A stretch of DNA of 32,975 nucleotides from an uncultured Synechococcus sp. (GTDB lineage: Bacteria > Cyanobacteriota > Cyanobacteriia > Phormidesmidales > Phormidesmidaceae): contig CALDSK010000143.1 of the NCBI GenBank assembly GCA_937911865.1, forward strand, positions 1-32,975. The letters are read 5' to 3'. Each line of letters starts with the position of its first letter. The first letter of the stretch is position 1. Below are positions 1 to 8,656 of the stretch, piece by piece. The notes below the pieces were generated by a model. The model searched no databases. It worked only from the letters and a program-made list of their open reading frames with translations, and was not told where the DNA came from. Both the position numbers and the translations under genes were made by a program.

Positions 1-311
1 TCAGAAAAAATTGATATAAAATGCGGTTATTACGGACATCAAAGGGAGGGAATAGTGAGCTGATATCCTCTTCTACGTCTGCTCTGGTAGCGGTTTGATA
101 GCCCCCATTCAAGCGTAGCCATAGCCCTAGTGCAGGTAAGCTATTTTTCACTATCTTTATTTTTAGAGTTTTAGATTTCTCCTAAGCGATCAATGAGCTT
201 GTATCGTTTCAGTCTTCGCCTTTTCCCTCGTTGTACTTAGACGCAGCTACTCTTGTTCCATTCTTTGAAAAGAGTAGTTGTCAGTTGAAATCATTGATAA
301 AAGCACACAGT
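1..311. other. No gene recognised (left edge)
   Basis: I see no convincing coding region in this stretch. A TTG codon at 231 is in frame with the downstream secreted-protein gene, but a signal peptide begins only at the ATG at 312. The stretch therefore probably holds the leader and promoter of that gene; I could not pick a clear promoter. Confidence 0.4.
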
Positions 312-851
312 ATGAAAAGCACAAAAGCTATAGCAGAAATAACAGTATCACTTTCAATACTGTTGTCTGCTTCTCTGAGCATTAAACCGTTATCTGCCCA
401 AGGCGCTGTATCTTCGCCATGGTCTAACCTTGCGGATTCTCAAATTCGAACTACTCAATCACAATCCTCAACCTCAGAATGTGATGCGGCCTTCAACCAG
501 ATGCTTACTTCTTTGACAGAGGGAAGGCAGCTCAGTATTGCCTCTCAATTTAGTAGAGAAACTTCCGAAAACTATAGTGACTATCCAGAAGGGCGCTCAC
601 TCTTGCATACGGTTGCCATACAGGGTTCTGCTAGTGACTCGGTCATGAACTCGCCACAGCTTTTGCTTAACATTAGCGAATCTTTCTTAAACGGATGCAG
701 CACAGCAGGAGCTATTACTGTCGTCAATCTCAACTCAGTAGCAGGTGTAGAAACTGTGGGATTGGTTGACGGACGGCCAACTTTCTTTGAGTGTACACAA
801 GGCATTGTTACAACACGAATTCCTTGGGGATACCACGATTGTTCTCCTTAG
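312..851 (+). CDS. Putative secreted or periplasmic protein of unknown function
   Basis: The protein has 179 residues when started at the ATG at 312. That start is preferred over the upstream TTG at 231 because it puts a classical signal peptide at the very N-terminus: a basic MKSTK start, a hydrophobic stretch to about residue 28, and a likely cleavage near LSAQG. No Shine-Dalgarno is obvious. The mature part is rich in Ser, Thr, Asn and Gln and has three cysteines (in SECDA, LNGCS and FECTQ) plus one near the C-terminal end (HDCSP), so disulfides in the periplasm are possible. I recognise no domain. It stands alone, with no gene close on either side. Export is inferred from the signal peptide; the function is unknown. 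Confidence 0.55.
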   Translation: MKSTKAIAEITVSLSILLSASLSIKPLSAQGAVSSPWSNLADSQIRTTQSQSSTSECDAAFNQMLTSLTEGRQLSIASQFSRETSENYSDYPEGRSLLHTVAIQGSASDSVMNSPQLLLNISESFLNGCSTAGAITVVNLNSVAGVETVGLVDGRPTFFECTQGIVTTRIPWGYHDCSP

Positions 852-1708
852 CTAGAATTCCGAAGGTCAAAATTATAGTGGGTAAATTTTCGATGTCTGT
901 GAAGAAACCGTTGGCAGTATCTCCATCAAGCGTCTCAAGCTTTCGGAATTTATGCAGTTGAATCAACCATTCGTAGTTAATTCGGAATAAGTTTACAAGA
1001 CTTCTCTTGTAAAGAAGGTATTAATATTTTTACTTACTAGCTTATTATCATTCACGTTAATTGTATCGGCTCACTTTTAAAGACCAGTTGAGGCTGCTGT
1101 TTTAGCATTTATGCGTGATGAAGAGAATTCTGTTGCTGAAATCCATGCAAATCCAGATGAGAGGTCGATATCTCAATATCCTTATATTTCAGAAATTGAT
1201 CCGAGACGCGAGACAATGATGAGACTGTCAGGTGCAAAGATTGCAGGTTTGAGCGCCCAAGACTACTCTGGTTGGAAGGATAGTTAGCAGAATTTCATCC
1301 ACTATCAAGTCAACGATCGCAGACGGATCGGCCGCATCCTTATCGACCGTGATGAATCTTAGTTCAGTCGAGTGAGATGCACCTTGCGAGCGTAACTAGG
1401 AATGGAATTGTAGAGAAAGAGCGACCACAAAGTGGTATTGATAGGGAGTTTTAATCAGATCCAGAGTGTTTAACCTACTGAGCTTTTAGCCAAATACAAT
1501 AAAGATTGTATGTACCTTAAGACAGAAGATTAAATGGAGCTAAAATAGATATACGCCACAAGTTTTCAGAATCTCTCACACTTTCTCCACGCCCTGAGAC
1601 GACTGCAATGAGAACCTCAATGTGTGAGTAGACGGTTCACAATATTTATCTCTGCCACGGTGAACTGGAAAATTTGTACAAAATCACACGAAGAATGGTG
1701 CACAAGAT
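852..1708. other. Long intergenic stretch with one short ORF
   Basis: About 850 bases without a clear gene. The only coding-like patch is the short ORF at 1111-1287, listed separately. The last 150 bases must hold the promoter of the NACHT gene, but I could not assign -35 and -10 boxes with confidence. Confidence 0.4.
1111..1287 (+). CDS. Short hypothetical ORF, possibly a gene remnant
   Basis: ATG at 1111 opens 58 codons. The frame also reads open upstream to a TAA at 1078. The peptide has a plausible soluble composition, with acidic and charged runs and a segment YPYISEIDPRRETMMRL. I recognise no family and see no good ribosome binding site. It may be the tail of a decayed gene, or chance. 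Confidence 0.2.
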   Translation: MRDEENSVAEIHANPDERSISQYPYISEIDPRRETMMRLSGAKIAGLSAQDYSGWKDS

Positions 1709-4700
1709 ATGGAAGATTTTAAGAAGCTGGTTTATAGTTGGGGCGTCTCAGGGTTGGTTCTTGGCTTTGCAGCTCATTCTTTGTATGTAGGACGTGTAGC
1801 TGAGGCGATTTTACTTGTTTTTCTCAGTTTTCAACTAGCTCTATTGCTCAAATTCTGCAGGAGACTCGATCCTAGCATAAACAATCTGTTTGACTGGCTG
1901 ATTAGGAAAATAGAGAATAGAGTACTCAAATTTTGGTGGTTGGCAACGTCAGACTTCAAGCGAAAATACTATCAGCAACTTGACTATGATTGTCGTGATT
2001 ACCGTACGCAAGGTCTGAAAACAAGAGGATCATCCGTACTTAATCTGGAGAAACTTTTTGTCCCGTTAGAGATTGCGCCTGAGAGTCTAAGGAACATTTC
2101 TTCTAGTATGTTACAAAATAAAGGTTCTAAAAAAGAACTTCGCATTTGGGACTTTCTTACCAAAGGAGATGGCCAGACACTCTATCATCGACTGGCTATT
2201 ATCGGACCGCCAGGTTCTGGAAAGTCTACTCTTTTGGAACATACCGCGCTTACCTACGCTCACAATCAGCAGCGGAATTACCAATCTAAAGCACTTTCTC
2301 TTGTACCTATTCTAATTTATCTCAGAGATATTAGGGAAACGGTTTCCCGCACAGAAGCACCAGACTTACCTACCATAATAGAGAGCAGATTGGAAATTAA
2401 AAAACTAAATCCTGACGGTTGGTTTGAAGATCAGCTTCGTAAAGGAAGATGTTTAGTTATGTTGGATGGCTTAGATGAAGTAGCAGATAAGAAGCAGCGC
2501 GTACAAGTAAGTCAATGGGTGAAAAGACAAATTAATTTTTTTCCAAAATCTTTCTTTATAGTTACATCTCGCCCTGCTGGCTATCGTAATATGCCACTGG
2601 ACGAACTCACCACCACACTGGAAGTAAAACCTTTTTCTCTCTCTCAAATAAAAGAATTTATACGTAGTTGGTATTTACAGGACGAAATTTCACGGCGATT
2701 AGGCAAGGAAGATGAGGGAGTGCGACAAAAAGCGAATAGTAAGTCTAAAGATCTTATTGACCGAATCGTTTCCAAACCTTCTCTTTCTAAACTAGCTGTA
2801 AATCCTTTATTGTTGACAATGATTGCAACAGTTCATTGTTATCGAGGAGCTTTGCCGGGCCGTAGAGTCGAGTTGTATGACGAAATTTGCGATGTTTTAC
2901 TAGGGCGAAGGCAGGATGCTAAAGGAATAACAGATCAATTGTCAGCAGCACAGAAAAAGATTATTCTTCGTTGTCTTTCTTTGAAATTAATGAGAAGGAA
3001 AACTCGTGAATTTAGCTTGGCAGTTGGTGCATCTCTCATAAGTAGAGAGTTAAAGGGTATTAGCAATAAAGTAAGCGCAGTTAATTTCCTGAAAAACATT
3101 GAAACTAAAAGCGGTCTTTTGGTTGAGCGAGAACAAAATGTTTATGAGTTCGCACACAAAAGCTTCCAAGAGTATCTAGCATCTGTGGAGATAGAGTCTC
3201 AACAGCAGGTCAGTCTATTAGTAGAAAGACTTGATGATGAATGGTGGGCTGAAACTATTCGATTGTACGCTGCTCAAAGTGATGCGACACCTTTAATCCA
3301 AGCAGCAATTAATTCAGATAGCGTCAAAATACTGACTTTAGCCTTTGAATGCTTAGAAGAAAAGTTGAGTGTGGATCCGACCGTGCAGAACCAACTCGAA
3401 CAAAAATTGCTTCTAGGACTAGAATCCTTAGATGAAGAGATATTTAGATTGGCAGCAGAAACTAGCTTAACAAGAAGACTCAACAAGATGCTCCGGCTCA
3501 ATGAAAAGATATCTATAAATACTGGCTACATTACTTGTGCAGAATATCAGCTTTTCGTAAATAACCAGCTGGTGCGAAATAAACATTATGAGCCTGATCA
3601 CTGGACAAGTTGTCGCTTCCCGCCAGGAATGGCTAATCAACCTATTACTGGGATAAGGGCCAGTGCGGCAGTAGCTTTCGCTAAATGGTTGCGTAAACGG
3701 ACAGGTGTTACGTATCGGTTACCTTGCAAGAGCGAAATTCAGAAAAACTATGAAAAAAGACCGCATAACAGAGGGGTGTGGGTTCTAACTTCAAATTCGT
3801 TAGAACTCGACCTTTCAAACGTGTCGGAAGAACTATCTCAACACTGGCAGTCAATCATTTCTTCGACATTAGAGAGTACCCTAAAAAAGGATGTTTATCG
3901 AGCTGTGAGCTGTCTTCCTCAGGACAAAATAATTTCTGATTATAGAAGAGCAATTGGTTACACACTTTCTTTGGTAAGAATGCATAAAATCGATGTAAGT
4001 CGTGCCTATAACTTAGATCTAATCAATCACCTTGGTCATGCCCTTAACCAAAACATTGACTTAAATCATTACCTTAAAGCTGCGTCCATATTGGTCAACC
4101 TTGACAGTAATCTTACTAGGATTCGCAAACTTGTTGATAGTCGAGAACAAGAGAGAAATCAAGAAAGAGCATTTATTCATGAACTTCAGGACAAGAAAAA
4201 AAATACTACTAAACTTATTACTGGCCTCAAGAAGAAAATAAGGAAGCTTCGTGCTGATATTAGTTCTATTGAAGAGAGTTATGAAAAATCTGTCGATTTA
4301 AGTTCTGTCTATAATCCTACACTTTCTGCACATCGTAATGATTTAGATAGTTTGATACGCGAGCAAAAAAGTGCCTATTCTCATGTAGACAAAATAGATT
4401 CTGATATTGAAAAGGTTTTAATAGACGGCAACAAACGGGATAGAGAGCATGATAATTCTATCAATTCTCAAGATTTAAACTTTGTATATGATCTTGAGAT
4501 TGCACGTTCTATCGGGCTCTCTCTTTCTCTAAATCGAGAGGTTAAACATGATCTTGAAATGGCTGTGTCTAGGTTTTCAGGAGTGGAGAAGGCTAGTAAA
4601 CACCTGTGCCTGTATCTTGCATTTTGGGGAATTTTATGTAAATTTTATGCGCAAGATATGTCTTCTATGAAAATGCTATCTGATAAGAGAAAGCAGCAGA

Positions 4701-4846
4701 TATATCAATCAGGGAAAAAAGAGTGTTATCGAAATTTCCATAGGGTATTAGACACTTATAGTTTCTTCCTGATCACTAGCCTACGTCGCGCTGAAGTTCT
4801 ACCCGCTTGGGAAAGCCTCCAGCTTGCAAGAGAAGATGAGACTTGA
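1709..4846 (+). CDS. NACHT-domain NTPase with N-terminal membrane segments and FGE-like region
   Basis: This is a 1045-residue STAND NTPase of the NACHT (NLR-like) type. Residues about 10-50 form one or two membrane segments. The NTPase has a Walker A GPPGSGKST at 166-174, a Walker B with the NACHT hallmark LDGLDE at 252-257, and a sensor-like VTSRPAGYR. It then has the winged-helix region VNPLLLTMIA and FAHKSFQEYLA, typical of NACHT modules. Residues about 600-690 resemble the formylglycine-generating-enzyme/SUMF1 fold (PITGIRASAAVAFAKWL, YRLP), but only its N-terminal half is visible. A basic coiled coil spans about 805-870, and the C-terminal 170 residues are unassigned. Bacterial NACHT proteins often act as phage sensors that kill or arrest the cell on activation. 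A defence role is inferred, because no adjacent effector gene is present. The gene is monocistronic. Confidence 0.85.
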   Translation: MEDFKKLVYSWGVSGLVLGFAAHSLYVGRVAEAILLVFLSFQLALLLKFCRRLDPSINNLFDWLIRKIENRVLKFWWLATSDFKRKYYQQLDYDCRDYRTQGLKTRGSSVLNLEKLFVPLEIAPESLRNISSSMLQNKGSKKELRIWDFLTKGDGQTLYHRLAIIGPPGSGKSTLLEHTALTYAHNQQRNYQSKALSLVPILIYLRDIRETVSRTEAPDLPTIIESRLEIKKLNPDGWFEDQLRKGRCLVMLDGLDEVADKKQRVQVSQWVKRQINFFPKSFFIVTSRPAGYRNMPLDELTTTLEVKPFSLSQIKEFIRSWYLQDEISRRLGKEDEGVRQKANSKSKDLIDRIVSKPSLSKLAVNPLLLTMIATVHCYRGALPGRRVELYDEICDVLLGRRQDAKGITDQLSAAQKKIILRCLSLKLMRRKTREFSLAVGASLISRELKGISNKVSAVNFLKNIETKSGLLVEREQNVYEFAHKSFQEYLASVEIESQQQVSLLVERLDDEWWAETIRLYAAQSDATPLIQAAINSDSVKILTLAFECLEEKLSVDPTVQNQLEQKLLLGLESLDEEIFRLAAETSLTRRLNKMLRLNEKISINTGYITCAEYQLFVNNQLVRNKHYEPDHWTSCRFPPGMANQPITGIRASAAVAFAKWLRKRTGVTYRLPCKSEIQKNYEKRPHNRGVWVLTSNSLELDLSNVSEELSQHWQSIISSTLESTLKKDVYRAVSCLPQDKIISDYRRAIGYTLSLVRMHKIDVSRAYNLDLINHLGHALNQNIDLNHYLKAASILVNLDSNLTRIRKLVDSREQERNQERAFIHELQDKKKNTTKLITGLKKKIRKLRADISSIEESYEKSVDLSSVYNPTLSAHRNDLDSLIREQKSAYSHVDKIDSDIEKVLIDGNKRDREHDNSINSQDLNFVYDLEIARSIGLSLSLNREVKHDLEMAVSRFSGVEKASKHLCLYLAFWGILCKFYAQDMSSMKMLSDKRKQQIYQSGKKECYRNFHRVLDTYSFFLITSLRRAEVLPAWESLQLAREDET

Positions 4847-5519
4847 GTAGTATGTTTGGCGATCGCACTCTGTAGCCAATGGCGCTGCTCTGTATAAAGT
4901 CATGCAACCTCGTTTGTACCATCCAACAAGGTTTCAACGTTTTCCACATTTTTTGGCAGTCTCCGATCATGTGCTAGCTGATATCGCAATGTCTGAATAA
5001 GGATAAGCTCCACGACGGCTTTCGGAGGTGTCATAATTATCGGTACAAATTACGACACCTCCGAAAGGAACACACAAATAAATAGAGAAGTTAGTGAGGC
5101 AGAGGCACAGTAAGGTTTTGCTAACTATTGTTATGGCTGGCTGGCTGTCGGTGCGATCCCACGATCTGCTGTGCCGACATTGCTAAATTAACGCCCCTTT
5201 TTGTGACAGATCAAACGCACAGACTCAAGCATTGACAGGCGTTGACGCAGCTCAAACGACACTAGCTACGACAGCTCGGAAAACCACCGGATACTGTCGG
5301 TCGTGCGATGTAGCTAAGTCGAGTGTGACAAGGAGGTAACACCTTCCAAGTAGGGGTGCTGCGAGCGTCGCTGTCACGAAGTGCCATAAGGACAAGAGCA
5401 ACGTCTGAAACAACGCAAACTCGTTGAACGATCATGAAAAATTACAGTTTTCTCAGAAATAATAGTACATGAAAACTACCCTGAAGCCCTTTCATATCAG
5501 TGCTTTCGAGCTTATGGCA
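4847..5519. other. Intergenic stretch, no gene recognised
   Basis: Apart from the hairpin at 5019-5067 I see no gene. A HIP1 octamer GCGATCGC lies at 4859-4866. The right end should have encoded the rest of the beta-barrel gene at 5520-5930 if that gene was once longer, but no continuation is recognisable. Confidence 0.4.
5019..5067. repeat. Near-perfect 20-bp inverted repeat (long hairpin)
   Basis: The arms 5019-5038 and 5048-5067 are complementary over 19 of 20 positions, with 14 contiguous pairs at the base, around a 9-nt loop. Neither strand has a T-run after the stem, so it is not a standard intrinsic terminator. It could be a small palindromic repeat element or a protein-binding site after the NACHT gene. 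Confidence 0.75.
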
Positions 5520-5930
5520 CTATATGACACCTACGCTTGCACTGGGCCCTATACCGGCGAACGGTTGGAAGGTTCTGTCTCCGTTGCTGCCGTTAAAGTC
5601 GAGGGTGACAGGCGCTAGTACCGCTACGCCTTCCTCACCATTGTCCCCACCCAGGTTAGTAAACACTTCAGGGCGAATGGAGAAACGGTTGGATAGTGCG
5701 TATCTGCCGTTAACGACGGCACCTTCTTCACTACCGGCCAGACCGACGTAGTTATTGCCCTGGAGCATCGGTCTGGATTGAGAGGCTTGCATAGAACGCT
5801 CGCCGCGCTGCGCCACGATAGTAGGCGTAACTGTTGGGCGATCTCCAGTGGGGTTAGCTTGAGCAGGTGCGACGAAAGCACCAGCAGCCAGAACAGCAAG
5901 GGGAAGCAAAAAAACGAAGTTCACTTTCAT
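5520..5930 (-). CDS. Small outer-membrane beta-barrel-like protein, probably C-terminally truncated
   Basis: The 136-residue product starts at the ATG at 5930, preceded by a TAGGAA ribosome binding site. It has a clear signal peptide (MKVNFVFLLPLAVLAAGAFV, then APAQA as likely cleavage site). The mature part alternates polar and hydrophobic residues, as in beta strands (NNYVGLAGS, GAVVNGRYALSNRFSIRPEV, VAVLAPVTLDFNG). This resembles small cyanobacterial surface-barrel proteins such as porin or opacity-type proteins. Relatives as I recall them run on for some 40-60 more residues with further strands. Here the reading frame stops right after PFAGIGPSASVGVI, which would leave an incomplete barrel. 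Truncation is inferred from memory of the family, not from an alignment. Confidence 0.6.
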   Translation of the reverse strand: MKVNFVFLLPLAVLAAGAFVAPAQANPTGDRPTVTPTIVAQRGERSMQASQSRPMLQGNNYVGLAGSEEGAVVNGRYALSNRFSIRPEVFTNLGGDNGEEGVAVLAPVTLDFNGSNGDRTFQPFAGIGPSASVGVI

Positions 5931-6222
5931 AGAACGAATTCCTAGATGGATCACCTGAGATGGAATAGAAAAAGTAGAGGAGCAATCAGACAGCTGGTTG
6001 TATTCAGCTGATGAATTGATTGTGTGGCATGTGACAGTTGATGTGAATAAACTAGAGTCACTTATCGAAAGTTTCCTTGTAAAACATTGAGAGATAGGGA
6101 TATAGCCTTCGGCATACCGTTATTACAATGTGCCAGATGAGCGATTTGGCTTGGTTGCTTCTATGATTCAATCGGCCAAATCCGGGATAGAAACCTGGTT
6201 TAGCTAGCCATATTGCCCCTTT

Positions 6223-6285
6223 GATTGAGACGGAGTACGATCTCGGTCAAGGAGACAGCCGTACTCTTTGTGCTCCGTTTCAGTC
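6223..6285 (+). repeat. 13-bp inverted repeat with 37-nt loop
   Basis: Arms 6223-6235 and 6273-6285 pair over 13 positions as RNA, with two G-U wobbles. The loop is long and no T-run follows, so the role is unclear. Confidence 0.35.
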
Positions 6286-6438
6286 AGGGGATGTGTCTGA
6301 GAACTGTCGAGAATAGGACTGACGCACCTATTAGTACGTTTTTACCGCTAAATTAACCACCGATTTTTTTACGGTTAGCCGGAAGTTCGAGCAAATAATT
6401 CTAAATGGAGTTATGCCTCGAACGTTTATAATCCAAGT

Positions 6439-6464
6439 GAATTAGCTGAATTAGCTGAATTAGC
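6439..6464 (+). repeat. Tandem 9-bp repeat, nearly three copies
   Basis: The unit GAATTAGCT occurs twice in full and then as GAATTAGC, ending 10 bases before the ATG at 6475. Read in one frame it spells Glu-Leu-Ala three times and then a stop codon. It covers the place where a ribosome binding site for the next gene would be, so copy number could alter translation. Confidence 0.7.
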
Positions 6465-6474
6465 AACCTAAGAT

Positions 6475-7041
6475 ATGACAGCGGCAGAGAAACTGAGAGA
6501 TGAGATCAAGATTCTCCAAGTTTCCATTAGAGATCTATTCAAGTGGAAACTTGTGCTTACTGGTAGCGTTACCGCTCTTAGCTTGGGTTTTACGGGCAGC
6601 TCAATTCCATATTCTTACCTCTCCATAGCTGCTGTCCCATTGATTGTCGCTTATTGCGATCTCCTAATACGTGATTGCGATTTGCGCATTGCAGTGATAG
6701 CTACGTATCTACGCATAGAGCAAGACAACGATTACGGAAGATATGAAAATTTCTTGCACCTGGACGAGATTGTCAAAATAAGGTGGTGGGACTTAAGCCA
6801 TACAGCAATTAAGCTGTCATCTTACTTGGCATGCGCTTTTGTTTTGGGCTTAGCAATGGTTCATGCCAGAATCGGAACTCCGTCTGAAGATCTTTCTTGG
6901 ATAGCTTTAGTCGTCACATCCATCCTCGGGATTTTTGCAGTGAGTTGGATACAAAGGACGTATGACAAGAAGTACGATGCCTTGTGGAAGGTATCGAAAC
7001 ATAGAGCTATAAAACTCTCACGATCAAAAGCTAGCGAGTAA
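6475..7041 (+). CDS. Membrane protein of unknown function with about four transmembrane segments
   Basis: The 188-residue product starts at the ATG at 6475. After a charged N-terminal helix (about 1-25) it has two adjacent hydrophobic segments (about 26-45 and 48-63), a polar middle part with a WWDLSHTA motif, and two more segments (about 110-130 and 140-160). A basic C-terminal tail follows. The two-plus-two layout with a short soluble loop is common in small effector-like membrane proteins, but I recognise no family. No clear Shine-Dalgarno precedes it; the tandem repeat sits there instead. Neighbours are unrelated, so context gives no function. Confidence 0.6.
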   Translation: MTAAEKLRDEIKILQVSIRDLFKWKLVLTGSVTALSLGFTGSSIPYSYLSIAAVPLIVAYCDLLIRDCDLRIAVIATYLRIEQDNDYGRYENFLHLDEIVKIRWWDLSHTAIKLSSYLACAFVLGLAMVHARIGTPSEDLSWIALVVTSILGIFAVSWIQRTYDKKYDALWKVSKHRAIKLSRSKASE

Positions 7042-7196
7042 GAATAGCCAGTAAAATTGAATGTCATATTAGAGAAAACAGAGATTTTATAGTACATGTG
7101 ATCGTTCCAAAAACGAAGGGATACTGTTGTCCAATCCAGTAAATCGATAGAGCGGTAGTGTAGAAGTGGTGTACTTCTAGCCGGAGAAGATAAGCG

Positions 7197-7496
7197 ATGA
7201 GCATGTATCCGCTACCGATTGGCTCGGTCCCTGAGCAAACTGCTCTAGTTGCGAAGGCCGCTTTTTCCAAAGGCAACCCCTACCTGACGCTACGCGACGA
7301 ACTCGGCAGCATATTCGAGGACAGTGACTTTGAGGAGCTGTTTGCAACAGTTGGCCAGCAATCGCTACAGCCGTGGCGCACTGCACTGGTGACCGTGCTT
7401 CAATTTCGAGAGGGCCTGTCAGACCGTCAAGCCGCCGATGCGGTGCGCTCTCGTATCGACTGGAAGTACGACATGGTGAAAATTATTTACGCCTGA
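7197..7496 (+). pseudogene. IS1182-type transposase, N-terminal fragment
   Basis: Ninety-nine residues match the start of IS1182-family (DDE) transposases as I know them: the conserved block SPWRxALVTVLQFRE appears as QPWRTALVTVLQFRE, followed by LSDRQAADAVRSRIDWKY. The protein then leaves the family pattern after WKYDMVKI and stops, so the DDE catalytic domain is missing. A GGAGA ribosome binding site lies just upstream of the ATG, and a small inverted repeat (TAGAAGT/ACTTCTA, 7161-7179) precedes it. The end at 7496 lies 11 bases from the end of the convergent gene at 7508-8350, so this is probably the junction of an old rearrangement. Confidence 0.75.
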
Positions 7497-7507
7497 ATCT
7501 ACGTAAA

Positions 7508-8350
7508 TCAATAAATGGAGGTAGTCAGCGACTGAAATTTTTCTAGCTTCGTAAGCAAGTCGTTCCGCGACATCTGCCAAAAGCTTTCCCATTCAGCATC
7601 TGAGCAGTTCTTCGGCATAGAGATCCTATATGTGGATGCTTGCGATGCAATCGCTTTGAACACTTCTCTAAAGTTTTGAGCGAGAACAAAGTCATTCACG
7701 TACGCACCACATTTGTGGCCTAGTATCTCCTGAGGATCGAGTAGATCAGGAAAAGATAAAATACAATCAGAAAAGCCGGACACTAGGAAGCTCTGATAGT
7801 GCCCGTATTGAAGGAAGCTAACGTAGAATCTAAAGCGATCTGAATACTGTGGGGTTCTGCACAGTTGCCTCATTCCAGTAATAGCTTTATCTATGTCTGG
7901 CTTCTGCCTAACCGCCATAATTCTATGGTAGACGTCAATTCGACCAGATTCGACAGCTTCTATCGTCGCCTTGTAGTAACTAGATTCCTTATCGACAGGT
8001 GTCGCATAGCCTTTGTAAACGAAGATCTGACTCATACTGTTATGAGGGGCAGAGATAATGTTCTCAGCCTCACGCATCAGTTCTTCGTAGTCAGACAAAC
8101 TAACTGAGTTCTCAGCAAGATCGCTCTTAACTTCTTTCACTAATCTGACCAGATTGTCTAATTCTGACCAGATTGAGACAGACACAGAAGCGGAAAAGCC
8201 TGATATGAGACCGATCCAAACATTAAACTGATTCGGAAAAAACGTTGTAAGAAGCGAGTAGGCTAATCCAGTAATGACAAACGGGATAGCAAAATATACG
8301 AGAAACTTTCTACGAAAAGATATTGTGGGATAAGAACGTCTACTAGGCAT
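7508..8350 (-). CDS. Membrane-anchored protein of unknown function
   Basis: The product has 280 residues from the ATG at 8350; a TTG at 8368 is an alternative start. Two hydrophobic segments lie at about 15-34 and 42-60. The remaining 220 residues appear soluble and form a compact alpha/beta-like domain with motifs such as IFVYKGYATPV, GRIDVYHRIMAV, RFRFYVSF and YVNDFVLAQNFREVF. The layout (two membrane helices plus a cytosolic domain) is seen in many bacterial effector or sensor proteins. I cannot place the domain; the region around residues 105-230 has the look of a divergent phospholipase-D-like or nucleotide-binding fold, but no HKD or Walker motif is present. No partner gene is adjacent. 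Confidence 0.6.
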   Translation of the reverse strand: MPSRRSYPTISFRRKFLVYFAIPFVITGLAYSLLTTFFPNQFNVWIGLISGFSASVSVSIWSELDNLVRLVKEVKSDLAENSVSLSDYEELMREAENIISAPHNSMSQIFVYKGYATPVDKESSYYKATIEAVESGRIDVYHRIMAVRQKPDIDKAITGMRQLCRTPQYSDRFRFYVSFLQYGHYQSFLVSGFSDCILSFPDLLDPQEILGHKCGAYVNDFVLAQNFREVFKAIASQASTYRISMPKNCSDAEWESFWQMSRNDLLTKLEKFQSLTTSIY

Positions 8351-8656
8351 AATCGACAGATAACACAATAGCTTATGAGTTAATTAGAACCTACCACTAC
8401 ACAGCTAATGCACATACATCAGCTGAAGAAGTCACTATGTGGTCTACACTCTATAACTACAAGACAGTAGCTCTAAATTACAGACATAACATCTAGTAGC
8501 GGAGCAAGTCACCTACGTACAGTTCACTTTAGAGATATCAAAGGAGTATAGAAACCTATACCTTTTGGCAACCTGCTGATAGCGTGTCTCAAATAGTGTC
8601 TTGGAATAGCTTTCTCAAAAAGCCTAAGATTATAGTGAGACATTTGAGTGACTATT
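8351..8656. other. Intergenic stretch, no gene recognised
   Basis: About 300 bases of AT-rich sequence between the divergent membrane-protein gene and the recombinase pseudogene. I see no reading frame or strong hairpin. Confidence 0.4.

Larger units (their letters stand above)
5931..6474. other. Intergenic stretch, no gene recognised
   Basis: It contains the divergent upstream regions of the beta-barrel gene and the 6475 membrane-protein gene, a long-loop inverted repeat (6223-6285) and a 9-bp tandem repeat (6439-6464). I see no convincing reading frame. Confidence 0.4.

Noticed and set aside
4776..4970. 64-codon minus-strand frame at the NACHT 3' end
   Set aside because: It overlaps the NACHT C-terminus antisense, with no ribosome binding site and no recognisable motif.
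5500..5751. 83-codon plus-strand frame over the beta-barrel gene
   Set aside because: It is antisense to a gene with a signal peptide and a good ribosome binding site, and its composition is Pro/Ser/Thr-rich without pattern.
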